Shown here: in pieces, positions 38,536 through 48,125 of the stretch
Layout of the letters: every line of letters begins with the position of its first letter
How positions within the stretch are numbered: the stretch's first letter is position 1
Assembly: GCF_004349085.1 (NCBI RefSeq)
Contig: NZ_SMFM01000004.1
Span: forward strand, 62,001 to 126,000
Length of the DNA: 64,000 nt
From: Flavobacterium caseinilyticum
GTDB lineage: Bacteria; Bacteroidota; Bacteroidia; Flavobacteriales; Flavobacteriaceae
Direction: 5' to 3'
Translations under genes and position numbers: made by a program
Notes under the pieces: generated by a model
Database searches by the model: none
What the model was told of the DNA's origin: nothing
What the model saw: the letters and a program-made list of their open reading frames with translations, nothing else

Positions 38536-39819
38536 ATGAGTTCCATTAAAAAAATAGCAGTGATTGGTTTGGGTTATGTGGGTTTACCATTGGCCAGATT
38601 ATTTGCAACAAAACATCCTGTTGTCGGCTTTGACATCAACCATTCCCGAGTTGCCTCTTTGCAATCAGGTACTGATACCACGTTTGAAGTTGAGGATGAT
38701 GCTTTGCGAAAAGTGTTGTTAGACCAACCCGGTGATGCAATTGGTTTGTATTGCACGACGGATTTAGCGGCAATAGTCGATTGCACTTATTACATCGTAA
38801 CCGTCCCCACTCCAGTTGATAAAAATAATCGTCCGGATTTAAAACCTTTATATAAATCCAGTGAATCGGTAGGGAAGGTTTTGAAAAAAGGAGATATCGT
38901 TATTTACGAGTCTACGGTTTATCCTGGCGCAACAGAAGAAGAATGTGTCCCGGTTTTAGAGAAAGTTTCCGGATTGCAATATAATATAGATTTTTTTGTC
39001 GGGTATTCGCCGGAGCGAATTAATCCTGGGGATAAAGATCACACTGTAGAAAAAATTTTAAAAATTACTTCGGGTTCCACACCAGAAATTGGCTATGAAG
39101 TTAATGCTTTATATAAATCTGTGATTACTGCAGGCACCCATCTGGCACCGAACATCAAAGTAGCTGAAGCGGCGAAAGTTATTGAAAATTCCCAACGGGA
39201 TATCAATATTGCCTTTGTCAACGAATTGGCGAAAATTTTTAATTTAATGAATATAGATACCCATGCCGTTTTAGAGGCTGCGGGCACAAAATGGAATTTT
39301 CTTCCTTTTAAACCGGGCTTAGTTGGTGGACATTGTATAGGTGTTGATCCGTACTATTTGGCTCAGCGCGCGCAAGAATTTGGTTATCATCCAGAGATTA
39401 TCTTGGCAGGGCGTCGTTTGAATGACAGTATGGGCGATTATGTGGCTTCGCAAATCGTAAAACTGCTGATAAAGAAAGGGATATCTGTTAACGGAGCTAC
39501 CTTATTAATGCTTGGTATAACTTTTAAAGAAAACTGTCCCGATGTTCGAAATACAAAAATTGTTGATGTCATAGCAGCTTTAACTGATTATGGAATTTCA
39601 GTGTCTATTTATGATCCACTGGCCAATCCATCAGAAGTATTGCATGAATATGGTTTATCCACCAGTACCACATTACCGGATCAACGATTTGACGCAGTCG
39701 TTTTGGGTGTTGCTCATCATCAATTCATGACTGTCGATTTCTCGAAATTACAAAATAAAACCAGTTTATTGTATGATGTAAAAGGGGTTTTAGGAGATGT
39801 TGCTGATGGAAGATTGTAA
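38536..39819 (+). CDS. wbpO: UDP-N-acetyl-galactosamine/glucosamine 6-dehydrogenase (WbpO/TviB type)
   Basis: 427 residues. NAD-binding GLGYVGLPLARLFA is at 11-24, VTVPTPVD follows, then YESTVYPGATEEECVPVLE, YSPERINPGDKDH, and the catalytic Cys in GLVGGHCIGVDPYYLA. It differs from the UDP-glucose dehydrogenase at 36156 and belongs with WbpO/TviB, which oxidise UDP-GalNAc or UDP-GlcNAc to the uronic acid. With the WbpP-type epimerase it completes a UDP-GalNAcA route. It is the first gene after the long leader. Confidence 0.88.
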   Translation: MSSIKKIAVIGLGYVGLPLARLFATKHPVVGFDINHSRVASLQSGTDTTFEVEDDALRKVLLDQPGDAIGLYCTTDLAAIVDCTYYIVTVPTPVDKNNRPDLKPLYKSSESVGKVLKKGDIVIYESTVYPGATEEECVPVLEKVSGLQYNIDFFVGYSPERINPGDKDHTVEKILKITSGSTPEIGYEVNALYKSVITAGTHLAPNIKVAEAAKVIENSQRDINIAFVNELAKIFNLMNIDTHAVLEAAGTKWNFLPFKPGLVGGHCIGVDPYYLAQRAQEFGYHPEIILAGRRLNDSMGDYVASQIVKLLIKKGISVNGATLLMLGITFKENCPDVRNTKIVDVIAALTDYGISVSIYDPLANPSEVLHEYGLSTSTTLPDQRFDAVVLGVAHHQFMTVDFSKLQNKTSLLYDVKGVLGDVADGRL

Positions 39820-39866
39820 CGTGCGCAATTAAAAAAATATGAGAAAGCAAGAATATAAAACTCAGT

Positions 39867-40874
39867 ATGAAAAATAGACATTCAATTACCCATGTCATTC
39901 TCACCGGTGGAGTGGGGAGCCGTTTGTGGCCTCTTTCAAGAAAAAGTCAACCCAAACAATATTTAGATCTATTTGATGGGAAATCATTATTTGAGATGAC
40001 GGTTGAGCGTAATCATACTTTAGTGGATCAGGTTATGGTTGTGGGAAATATTGACAATCATCATTTGAGCAGACAAGTATTGGAGAAATCTAATACTCAA
40101 TATATTGACATTGTAGAATCTACACCAAGGAACACTGCAGCGGCTATAGCTTTTGCTGCTTTTGCATCCGATCCGGAGGCAATTTTGATCGTGACACCAT
40201 CCGACCATATAATTGATGGTATGGAACTCTATGAAGAAGCGATAAAGGAAGCGATTGAAAAAGCATCAAAAGGCTACATCGTTACTTTCGGAATTGTACC
40301 TACAAAACCTGAAGTTGGATATGGATATATTGAACGCAAGGGCGACAATGTGATTTCTTTCCGAGAAAAGCCAAATCAAGACACAGCTAAGGGCTTTATA
40401 GCCCGAGGAAATTTTCTTTGGAACAGCGGAATGTTCTGCTTTAAAGCAGGAATATTTTTGGAAGAATTGAAGACATTCAATTTCGAGGTGTATGAAAAAT
40501 CTAAAATGGCATGGGATGCTAGTATTAATGGGACTTTAGATTTGGAACTTTCACTGCTAATACCGTCAATCAGTATTGATTATGCTGTAATGGAGCGCAG
40601 CAAGAAAATAAAAGTAGTACCGTCAAAATTTATTTGGTCTGATTTAGGTTCTTTTGAGTCCGTGTATGATTATATGGTTTCCAAAGGTCATGCGGTCGAT
40701 CAAAATGGCAATATGGTAATCGGCACGGATAATTACACCGCTTTTGTAGGACTTAAAAACACTATTTTTGTTCACACTCCTACGGCCAACTTAATTCTGC
40801 AAAAAGAATTTTCGCAAGATGTTAAACATGTGTACAACGAATTGGAAAAGGAAAATTCAAAGTTGCTAAATTAA
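39867..40874 (+). CDS. manC: Mannose-1-phosphate guanylyltransferase
   Basis: 335 residues. The nucleotidyltransferase signature is VILTGGVGSRLWPLSRKSQPKQYLDL, followed by IVTPSDHII, GYGYIERK and FREKPN. It makes GDP-mannose from mannose-1-phosphate and GTP. The C-terminal phosphomannose isomerase domain of bifunctional ManC/AlgA enzymes is absent. No GDP-mannose-modifying enzyme is visible nearby, so a glycosyltransferase of the locus may use GDP-mannose itself. Confidence 0.92.
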   Translation: MKNRHSITHVILTGGVGSRLWPLSRKSQPKQYLDLFDGKSLFEMTVERNHTLVDQVMVVGNIDNHHLSRQVLEKSNTQYIDIVESTPRNTAAAIAFAAFASDPEAILIVTPSDHIIDGMELYEEAIKEAIEKASKGYIVTFGIVPTKPEVGYGYIERKGDNVISFREKPNQDTAKGFIARGNFLWNSGMFCFKAGIFLEELKTFNFEVYEKSKMAWDASINGTLDLELSLLIPSISIDYAVMERSKKIKVVPSKFIWSDLGSFESVYDYMVSKGHAVDQNGNMVIGTDNYTAFVGLKNTIFVHTPTANLILQKEFSQDVKHVYNELEKENSKLLN

Positions 40875-41323
40875 AAGAAGGAATTATGACCCTAAAATTA
40901 AAATTGACGGGTGATTACACAAAGAATGATTTAGGATGGCGGCATCAGTAAAATCATCATAATTTAAAAAAAAAATCTCAATGGTGTTTATAAAATATTC
41001 CTAATATTAAAAGGGGAACCCTGTAGTTTTGAATCTGCACATTATCAAACATTTATATAAAGCTTAACATTAAATAAACATATTTTTTCTGAGGATTGCA
41101 AAAAAACGAGTATTTTTGTCGCCCTCTTGTAATATAGATAACTATACCGAAAAAACTAAAGCGATCACTCTGGAAGTTATTTTTACGAAGATAAAGAAAA
41201 ACTAAATCTAATCCTTTAATTAAATTTTTACAAAAAAGGGCAATAATAAAAATCAAAAAGGGGTGATTCTCTAAATGGAAAAGAGAAACAAATAATAAAA
41301 AAGATAACATATAATAGATTACA
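40875..41323 (+). promoter_or_regulatory. Promoter and leader before the ABC exporter genes
   Basis: These 449 bases hold no convincing gene. TATTTTTG at 41111-41118 is a plausible -7 element, giving a leader of about 200 bases that is A-rich and little structured. A 21-codon frame at 40886-40951 starts after an A/G-rich stretch but matches nothing I recognise. Confidence 0.45.
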
Positions 41324-42172
41324 ATGATTAAAGAACAACAATGGACAGAAGAAATTAAATCGCAGGAACCACTCTTCTCTATTAATTTAAAAGAGGTTTG
41401 GCATTACCGCGATTTACTTATCATGCTTGTTAAAAAGGATTACGTTACATTTTATAAGCAAACTATTTTAGGTCCTATTTGGTTTTTTGTACAGCCCATT
41501 TTAACTACCTTAATGTATGTTGTACTGTTTGGGCAAATCGCTAAGTTATCGACTGACGGTACCCCTCAAATAGTATTTTATCTTTTGGGAATTACTATCT
41601 GGAATTACTTTTCAGAATCGTTGACTAAAACGGCAACAGTATTCAAAGATAATGCGGCAGTTATGGGAAAAGTGTATTTTCCCAGGCTTATTATGCCGCT
41701 TTCCATAATAGTATCAGGCTTGATGAAATTTGCCATACAATTTGGATTATTTATCGCCGCGGTGTTATATTATACTTTTGTAGAAGAGAGTATACATCCT
41801 AATATCTGGGTTTTGGCAGCACCTTTTTTACTATTATTAATGGCCGCTTTCTCCTTGGGTTTAGGTATGATTTTTTCGTCATTAACCACCAAGTATAAGG
41901 ATTTGATTTTTTTGCTGACCTTTGGAATACAACTATTTATGTATGCGACGCCCGTTGTTTATTCTGTTTCATCCATACCAGAAAAATATCAATGGATTAT
42001 AAATGCAAATCCATTAACGGGTATTTTTGAATGTTTTAGATATGGGTTTTTAGGTTCAGGAAATTTTGAACCTTCGAGTTTATTGTTTAGCACAGGGGTT
42101 ACAGTAGTTATGTTAGTAGTGGGGGTTGTTATATTTAACAAAGTAGAAAAAAGTTTCATGGATACTGTTTAA
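41324..42172 (+). CDS. wzm: ABC-2 polysaccharide exporter, membrane subunit (Wzm)
   Basis: 282 residues with six membrane helices. The family motif LLIMLVKKDYVTFYKQTILGPIWFFVQPIL covers about residues 31-60. VYFPRLIMPLSIIVSGLMKF and a C-terminal NPLTGIFECFRYGFLG are also typical of ABC-2 exporters for O-antigen and teichoic acid. With the ATPase encoded next it would move an undecaprenyl-linked glycan across the inner membrane. Confidence 0.92.
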   Translation: MIKEQQWTEEIKSQEPLFSINLKEVWHYRDLLIMLVKKDYVTFYKQTILGPIWFFVQPILTTLMYVVLFGQIAKLSTDGTPQIVFYLLGITIWNYFSESLTKTATVFKDNAAVMGKVYFPRLIMPLSIIVSGLMKFAIQFGLFIAAVLYYTFVEESIHPNIWVLAAPFLLLLMAAFSLGLGMIFSSLTTKYKDLIFLLTFGIQLFMYATPVVYSVSSIPEKYQWIINANPLTGIFECFRYGFLGSGNFEPSSLLFSTGVTVVMLVVGVVIFNKVEKSFMDTV

Positions 42173-42265
42173 TCAGAATTCTACAACTATAAATTTAAGA
42201 CGTAGAAATTTTAAGGTGGATTAAATTTCCATCACAAACACTATTAATTTTCAGAATACAGATAT

Positions 42266-43528
42266 ATGAATAAGTTAGCTATAAAAGCTGAAAACATCTC
42301 CAAGCAATATCGCTTGGGTGAAGTTGGAACTGGAACATTAAGCCATGATTTGAACAGATTTTGGCATAAAATACGAAGTAAGGAAGATCCCTATTTAAAA
42401 ATCGGAGAAAGTAATGACCGTACCAGTAAAGGTGGCAGCGACTATGTTTGGTCCTTGCGGGATATTAATTTTCAAGTTGAACAAGGAGATGCGGTAGGAA
42501 TTATAGGTCGTAATGGTGCAGGGAAAAGTACTTTGTTGAAATTACTGAGTAAAGTAACAAAACCCACCACCGGAAATTTCAAAATTAATGGAAGGATTGC
42601 TTCCCTTTTGGAAGTAGGTACCGGATTTAATCCAGAAATGACAGGCCGGGAAAATATTTATCTAAATGGTGCAATATTAGGAATGCGCCGTCAAGAAATT
42701 ACCAGAAAGTTTGATGAAATTGTTGAATTTTCAGGAGTCGAGCGGTATATTGATACACCAGTAAAACGTTATTCCTCGGGTATGTATGTACGACTGGCTT
42801 TTGCAGTAGCTGCACACCTGGAAAGTGAAATTCTTATTGTAGATGAGGTGCTGGCGGTTGGTGATGCGGAATTTCAGAAAAAATGCCTCGGAAAAATGGG
42901 GGATGTGAGCAGAGGGGAAGGAAGAACTGTACTCTTTGTAAGTCACAATATGGGGGCAATTCAAAATCTATGTAATAAAGGGATTGTTTTAGCAAATGGT
43001 GAAATATCTCATATTGGTGATGTTGAAAGTTCAATTCATGATTATATTAAAAAGAATACCACAGCTGTAAATTTATTGGAGCTGAAAGAAAGAAAAGGAT
43101 CTGGCGTTATCAAAATTGCGGAAATTAATGTTTTCGGGTCAACAAGAGAGACAAAACCTCAGACCGGACTGCCTTGCAATATTGAAGTTGTTATAGCAAA
43201 TCTAGGTAATGTTAATTTTTCAGATGTTGAATTCGATGTCTGTGTGGATGACCAATTTGGTCAAAATATATTGTGGATGAGCAATACATTATTAGGAAAT
43301 TCGGTGAATTTTGTTGGAAATGTATTGTTGTTTAAAATGGATCGATTACTATTAAATGATGGTATTTATTATATAACTATTTATACTACCGTTAAAAAAG
43401 ATCTTGCGGATTGGGTTCAAAATGCCGTTTCGTTTGAGGTTATTGAGGGCGATTTTTATGGTTCTGGTAAAAAAGTACCGTCGTTACTTAGTAAAGTTGT
43501 TGTTGATTATAATGTGGAATATTCATAA
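42266..43528 (+). CDS. wzt: ABC polysaccharide exporter, ATPase with C-terminal glycan-binding domain (Wzt)
   Basis: 420 residues. The nucleotide-binding domain carries Walker A GRNGAGKST (81-89), the signature RYSSGMYVRLAFAVA and Walker B ILIVDEVLAVGD. A roughly 150-residue C-terminal beta-rich extension (about 270-420) matches the Wzt C-terminal domain, which in E. coli O8/O9a recognises the finished chain end. This points to export of a full-length polysaccharide rather than of single repeat units. It pairs with the wzm gene 93 bases upstream. Confidence 0.92.
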   Translation: MNKLAIKAENISKQYRLGEVGTGTLSHDLNRFWHKIRSKEDPYLKIGESNDRTSKGGSDYVWSLRDINFQVEQGDAVGIIGRNGAGKSTLLKLLSKVTKPTTGNFKINGRIASLLEVGTGFNPEMTGRENIYLNGAILGMRRQEITRKFDEIVEFSGVERYIDTPVKRYSSGMYVRLAFAVAAHLESEILIVDEVLAVGDAEFQKKCLGKMGDVSRGEGRTVLFVSHNMGAIQNLCNKGIVLANGEISHIGDVESSIHDYIKKNTTAVNLLELKERKGSGVIKIAEINVFGSTRETKPQTGLPCNIEVVIANLGNVNFSDVEFDVCVDDQFGQNILWMSNTLLGNSVNFVGNVLLFKMDRLLLNDGIYYITIYTTVKKDLADWVQNAVSFEVIEGDFYGSGKKVPSLLSKVVVDYNVEYS

Positions 43529-43563
43529 CGAAAGTACAATTGCAGGATAATACAATCAATACA

Positions 43564-44508
43564 ATGAATTCCCAATTAATTTCAATAGTAATACCAGTCT
43601 ACAATGTTGAAGAATTTTTTCATCAATGTGTGAACAGTATTATTAGTCAAAGCTATACGAATATTGAAATCATACTTGTAGATGATGGATCCACTGATAC
43701 ATCAGGCAAACTCTGTGATGAGTATTCTAAATTAGATTCCAGAATAAAAGTGATCCATCAAAAAAATGCCGGGTTGTCTGCAGCTAGAAATAAAGGTTTG
43801 GAACTTGTTACCGGGGATTATATATGGTTTGTGGACAGTGATGACTGGATAGCCGAAGATGCGCTTAAAATATTAAATTTTGAGTTGAAAAAATCTAAAG
43901 CTGAAATAGTGACCTTTTCAAATTTTCAATACATTGAGACATCAAAAACAACGAAAGATAATTTCATCAATAAAAAAAGTGAGTTAATAGATGGTAAAAC
44001 GTTTATTACATCGGGATATAAATTAGAGATCGCTCCATGGATTTATGTCTATCAAAGAGACTTTTTAGTAAAAAACAATATTTCTTTTAGGGAAGACATC
44101 AAAATTCATGAGGATGAGTTTTTTTTATTAGATTGCTTTTCAAAAGTTAATAAAATTATTTGTATTGAAGATCGGTTGTATTATCACAGGATAAGAGCCA
44201 ACAGCCTAATGAGGTCTAATCGCATAGATGATAAAGTCTATTCATTTTCGGAGGCAATATCACTCTGTGTTGCCAACAAAAAGAAATATTTATTTAATGA
44301 TTTTTGGTCTAAAAAGCAGTTTCATTATCAATTAATGTTTTACTCATTATATTTTAAAAATAATGTTGCTAATTCTAAACAGTTGTTTAATAAGGTAAAA
44401 AAAATAAAAGTAGATTACTTATCTGACGACAATATGAAATTGAGATTGTTAAAAATAATCCATAATAACTCTTTCTCTTTATTTAAATATTACATTCTCC
44501 GCAACTAA
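43564..44508 (+). CDS. Glycosyltransferase family 2
   Basis: 314 residues from the ATG at 43564; an upstream TTG at 43540 would add eight residues that do not fit the fold. The GT-A core shows ISIVIPVYNVEEFFHQCVNSI, the nucleotide site VDDGSTDTSGKLCDEY, and the metal-binding DSDDW after GDYIWFV. The acceptor-binding C-terminal half is less conserved. It transfers a sugar from a nucleotide donor to the growing glycan on the cytoplasmic side; donor and linkage are unknown. It starts 36 bases after wzt. Confidence 0.9.
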   Translation: MNSQLISIVIPVYNVEEFFHQCVNSIISQSYTNIEIILVDDGSTDTSGKLCDEYSKLDSRIKVIHQKNAGLSAARNKGLELVTGDYIWFVDSDDWIAEDALKILNFELKKSKAEIVTFSNFQYIETSKTTKDNFINKKSELIDGKTFITSGYKLEIAPWIYVYQRDFLVKNNISFREDIKIHEDEFFLLDCFSKVNKIICIEDRLYYHRIRANSLMRSNRIDDKVYSFSEAISLCVANKKKYLFNDFWSKKQFHYQLMFYSLYFKNNVANSKQLFNKVKKIKVDYLSDDNMKLRLLKIIHNNSFSLFKYYILRN

Positions 44509-44666
44509 ATATCCAGGAGATCGATTTTTCCCTTTTGACAAAGATGAAATTCACTTCAATTGACCTCATAGTATGTTGCTTTGTTCTTACGAATCACAAA
44601 AGTAAGTTTGGTTTGCGGATAGTCGCAAAAAATTATATAATTGACCGCATCTATTAACTATGGTAT

Positions 44667-44674
44667 TAATTTTG
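44667..44674 (+). promoter_or_regulatory. Possible internal -7 element before the GT-D gene
   Basis: TAATTTTG in the 229-base gap after the GT2 gene. The nearest upstream TTG (44641) is 23 bases away, a poor spacing. Weak evidence for an internal promoter. Confidence 0.3.
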
Positions 44675-44737
44675 CTCTTTATATTAAAGACAAATCACAG
44701 CAGCCAGTTTCATGATTAGATGATTTGACCCTTTGGA

Positions 44738-45715
44738 ATGACAAAATTTATTTTAACCACGAAGTTTAATTCGCTCTACGGACAGTCATTCAATATTTTA
44801 TATGGAAAAATGAAAAAATATATTTTGTTACTTTATAATGTGTTCATTAAAATTTACGGTTTCAGACATGTAATCTTTAATCACTTTTTCTCATACTTCA
44901 CAAAACATCCTGTTATCAGCAACACAGATTTAACATTAGACAAAATAATTGTATCTAAATGTTCTGTCAGTAGATATGGTGATGGTGAATTTTCATTGAT
45001 TTCCGGTAAAAGCCTTTTTTTTCAACCTTTTTATCCAGTGTTACAACAGAAATTACAAGAAATATTAATCAGTGAGCGTAACAATCATATAGTTTGTATC
45101 CCTTATGCGATTATAGATACTACAGCCTTTATTGATTCGGCTAAGTCCTATTGGAAAAGGTACTTAAGTATAAACAGACATCAAATTTACAAAAAATTAG
45201 ATCTTAATAAAAATTATTTTGATTCCCTTGTCACTCGCCTCTATGTTGATTATACGGATAAAAATAAGGCCGCAGAAAGATTTACTAAATTTAAATCCCT
45301 TTGGCACGAAAAAAATATACTTATTGTAGAGGGGGATAAGAGCAGGTTAGGTGTAGGAAATGATCTTTTTTTTGATGCTAAAGCGATTGGAAGGATAATC
45401 TGTCCTTCTATTGACGCTTTTGCAAAATATGATTTAATTATAAAATCAATTGAAGACCATCATAGTAATTACGATTTAATATTGCTGGCTCTTGGTCCAA
45501 CAGCAACTGTTATTGCCTATGATTTATACGATTTGAAGTGCCCGGTAGTAGATATTGGGCATATTGACATTGAGTACGAATGGTTTTGTAATAAAGCAGA
45601 TTTTAAAGTGCCTGTAAAAAATAAATTTATTGGAGAAATTCCTGGCGGTACTGATGTGAATGAATCTTGTGACGATATTGATTATAAAAAATCAATTTTA
45701 GTGACAATAGATTAA
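44738..45715 (+). CDS. GT-D-fold glycosyltransferase (DUF1792/SP_1767-like)
   Basis: 325 residues from 44738; an ATG at 44810 with A-rich upstream sequence would give 301 and may be the real start. The motif SVSRYGDGEFSLISG matches the R-(F/Y)-GDGE signature of GT-D enzymes (DUF1792), which need the DGE acidic residues instead of a DXD motif. Further conserved parts are IVEGDKSRLGVGNDLF and ILLALGPTATVIAYDL. The family's first members glucosylate serine-rich proteins and glycans in streptococci. Here it stands among capsule glycosyltransferases, after a 229-base AT-rich gap. Donor unknown. Confidence 0.75.
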   Translation: MTKFILTTKFNSLYGQSFNILYGKMKKYILLLYNVFIKIYGFRHVIFNHFFSYFTKHPVISNTDLTLDKIIVSKCSVSRYGDGEFSLISGKSLFFQPFYPVLQQKLQEILISERNNHIVCIPYAIIDTTAFIDSAKSYWKRYLSINRHQIYKKLDLNKNYFDSLVTRLYVDYTDKNKAAERFTKFKSLWHEKNILIVEGDKSRLGVGNDLFFDAKAIGRIICPSIDAFAKYDLIIKSIEDHHSNYDLILLALGPTATVIAYDLYDLKCPVVDIGHIDIEYEWFCNKADFKVPVKNKFIGEIPGGTDVNESCDDIDYKKSILVTID

Positions 45716-45762
45716 TTAATTAGAAAACGGGAAGTAATTTCATTAGCTAATAAACTGAATAG

Positions 45763-46953
45763 ATGCGGAAAAAAAAGATATTATTTGTAATTCATAATAT
45801 GAATTTAGGAGGTACTGAGAAGTCCCTCTTAGCGCTTTTGGATATTATTGATCCCTCAACAAATGAAATTACGGTACTGCTCTTAGAAGATTTTGGTGAT
45901 CTCAAGTCATCAATACCATCTCATGTTACTGTGGAAATTTTAAACGGATTTGAACAATATAAGCATATAATACAGGATCCCCCATTAAGAACCATCACAT
46001 CTTTTTTCAAAAGCAGGAAATTCTACTCCGCATCATATCTAACCTCACTGTGGATTTTGGCTAAATTGACCAATAATTGGGCCTTTTTCTACAGGTTTGT
46101 TTTGACGAATACTCCGGTAATCGGGTCCTATGATATTGCTATTGCTTATGCAGGGCCTTCTGATTTCATTTCTTATCTGATTGTTAAAAAAGTTAAGGCG
46201 AAACAAAAGATTCAATGGATACACTTTGATGTAACAAAAGTTTTGTCGAATGCGAATTTTGGCAATAAATACTATACCTACTTTGATACAATAGCCTGTG
46301 TTTCAAACAGTGCCAAAAGTGTATTTGACGAATATTTCCCGAAATTTTCAGAAAAGACTATTGTCTTTGAAAATATTGTATCGGCAACAAAACTTAATGA
46401 ATTGGCGGAGGTAGGGCCGACATTTGATGATGATTTTAAAGGTTTACGGTTACTTACACTTGGAAGAATAAGTGCCGAAAAAGGGCAGTTTATGATTCCT
46501 GAGATAGTTGAATCGTTACTTTCTCAAAACAAGTCCTTTAAATGGTATTGTATTGGAGACGGAACTGAATTTTCAGCACTTCAGCAGGAAGTAAGCAAAA
46601 GAGAGTTGCAGGAATATATTGTTTTATTAGGAGCCAAATTAAATCCGTATGGGTTTTTAAGGGATTGTGACATTTATGTGCAAACTTCGCTGCATGAAGG
46701 ATATGGAATAACAATGAAGGAAGCTAAATGTTTTAAAAGGCCTTGTGTAGTTACTAACGTAGTGAGTGCTAAAGATTTTTTCAACAATGGCGAAAATGCA
46801 ATTATTACCGATATTAATCCGCAATCGATTGGTGAAGGGGTATTAAAATTGATAGAACAGGATTCTCTGAGGATTCTTTTTGAAGAAAGGTTAATAGAAG
46901 AATCGAATGATTATGAAGACCATACCACTACGATGGAAAAAATATTTTTTTAG
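45763..46953 (+). CDS. Glycosyltransferase family 4
   Basis: 396 residues with a GT-B fold. The N-terminal domain opens ILFVIHNMNLGGTEKSLLALL and the C-terminal domain has LRLLTLGRISAEKGQF and the EX7E motif in HEGYGITMKEA. IYVQTS precedes the motif, as in the next gene, to which it is similar along its length; the two look like an old tandem duplication. Retaining sugar transfer is expected; donor and acceptor are unknown. Confidence 0.9.
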   Translation: MRKKKILFVIHNMNLGGTEKSLLALLDIIDPSTNEITVLLLEDFGDLKSSIPSHVTVEILNGFEQYKHIIQDPPLRTITSFFKSRKFYSASYLTSLWILAKLTNNWAFFYRFVLTNTPVIGSYDIAIAYAGPSDFISYLIVKKVKAKQKIQWIHFDVTKVLSNANFGNKYYTYFDTIACVSNSAKSVFDEYFPKFSEKTIVFENIVSATKLNELAEVGPTFDDDFKGLRLLTLGRISAEKGQFMIPEIVESLLSQNKSFKWYCIGDGTEFSALQQEVSKRELQEYIVLLGAKLNPYGFLRDCDIYVQTSLHEGYGITMKEAKCFKRPCVVTNVVSAKDFFNNGENAIITDINPQSIGEGVLKLIEQDSLRILFEERLIEESNDYEDHTTTMEKIFF

Positions 46954-46991
46954 CTAAATGTATTATTTGAAAATTTAATCAAACCAATTGC

Positions 46992-48125
46992 ATGAAACAT
47001 TTAGTTTTTGTTATCGAATCCTTAGATCTTGGCGGTGCCGAAAAAAGTTTGGTCACCTTGCTGCAGAATATTGATTATAAGGCGTACACTGTTGATCTGA
47101 TCTTGTTTAAAAAAGGAGGAATTTTTGAACAATTAGTGCCACGGGAGGTTATAATTATTTATAATAATTCACTTCAATTAAACATAGTTGAAAGAATACA
47201 GTATAAACTCAGAAAAGAATTTAATAGTAATGGTTTACATCATGCGCAGCTTCTCTGGCAGATTATACAATCTAATTTTAAACGTGAAAACAAAGAGTAT
47301 GATATTGCCTTTGCCTACAGCCAAGGTTTTACCACCTATTTCGTGGATCAGTGTATAAAAGCTTCCAAAAAGTTTGCTTGGCTTAATACCGACTATCAGA
47401 AGACTGGGTACGAAATTGAATTTGATTATCCCATCTATAAAAATTATGACGCAGTTGTTGCTGTTTCCCCAGAAGCCAAACTAACGCTGGAAAATGAACT
47501 GAACAGAATTCAACAAATTTTAAGTATAAAAATCATTAAAGACATCTCTGATAAAATAGTTATCAAGCAAAAAAGCAATGAACCTTTACCCATTGTATTT
47601 AAAACAGATACTGTTAATATCGTTACAGTAGGCAGATTATCAAAGGATAAAGGCCTTCATTTGGCTGTAGAGAGTTGCGAAAAATTAATTGATAAAGGCC
47701 ATTCTGTTCATTGGTATATTGTTGGCGAGGGAACAGAACGTGATACGTTGGAAGAATTAATAAAAAAGAAAAAATTAACTAAGCATGTTACCCTGGTAGG
47801 GATGACCGATAATCCGTATCCGTATATGAAAGCTTGCAGCATTTACGTACAAACGTCGTTATTTGAAGGTTTAGGATTAACGGTTATTGAAGCCGCTTCT
47901 TTAAACAAGCCTATTGTTTGTACTAATTTCCCGACTGTTTATGGCACGCTAAAAGACGGGGAAACGGGTCTGATTGCTGAAATGAATTCACAGAGTCTAA
48001 CTGATAAAATAGAATTATTAATAAATGACAGCGATTTAACAAATAGATTAGTTACTAATTTATCGCAATTAGAAAATGCTGATAAAGAGCGGACTTTGCT
48101 GGAATTTGAAAGTTTAATTCATTAA
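46992..48125 (+). CDS. Glycosyltransferase family 4
   Basis: 377 residues with a GT-B fold. The N-terminus LVFVIESLDLGGAEKSLVTLL resembles the preceding gene. The C-terminal domain has VTVGRLSKDKGLHLAVE and the EX7E motif FEGLGLTVIEA, followed by DGETGLIAEMNSQSL. Its stop codon directly touches the start of the acyltransferase gene (48126), so translation is probably coupled. Confidence 0.9.
   Translation: MKHLVFVIESLDLGGAEKSLVTLLQNIDYKAYTVDLILFKKGGIFEQLVPREVIIIYNNSLQLNIVERIQYKLRKEFNSNGLHHAQLLWQIIQSNFKRENKEYDIAFAYSQGFTTYFVDQCIKASKKFAWLNTDYQKTGYEIEFDYPIYKNYDAVVAVSPEAKLTLENELNRIQQILSIKIIKDISDKIVIKQKSNEPLPIVFKTDTVNIVTVGRLSKDKGLHLAVESCEKLIDKGHSVHWYIVGEGTERDTLEELIKKKKLTKHVTLVGMTDNPYPYMKACSIYVQTSLFEGLGLTVIEAASLNKPIVCTNFPTVYGTLKDGETGLIAEMNSQSLTDKIELLINDSDLTNRLVTNLSQLENADKERTLLEFESLIH

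Noticed and set aside
40886..40951. 21-codon frame after manC with an A/G-rich upstream stretch
   Set aside because: Too short and unlike any known protein; kept only as a remark in the region entry.
41053..41310. 85-codon minus-strand reading frame before wzm
   Set aside because: It consists of Phe/Leu/Ile-rich translation of A-rich leader DNA, opposite a likely promoter. No family resemblance and no start context.
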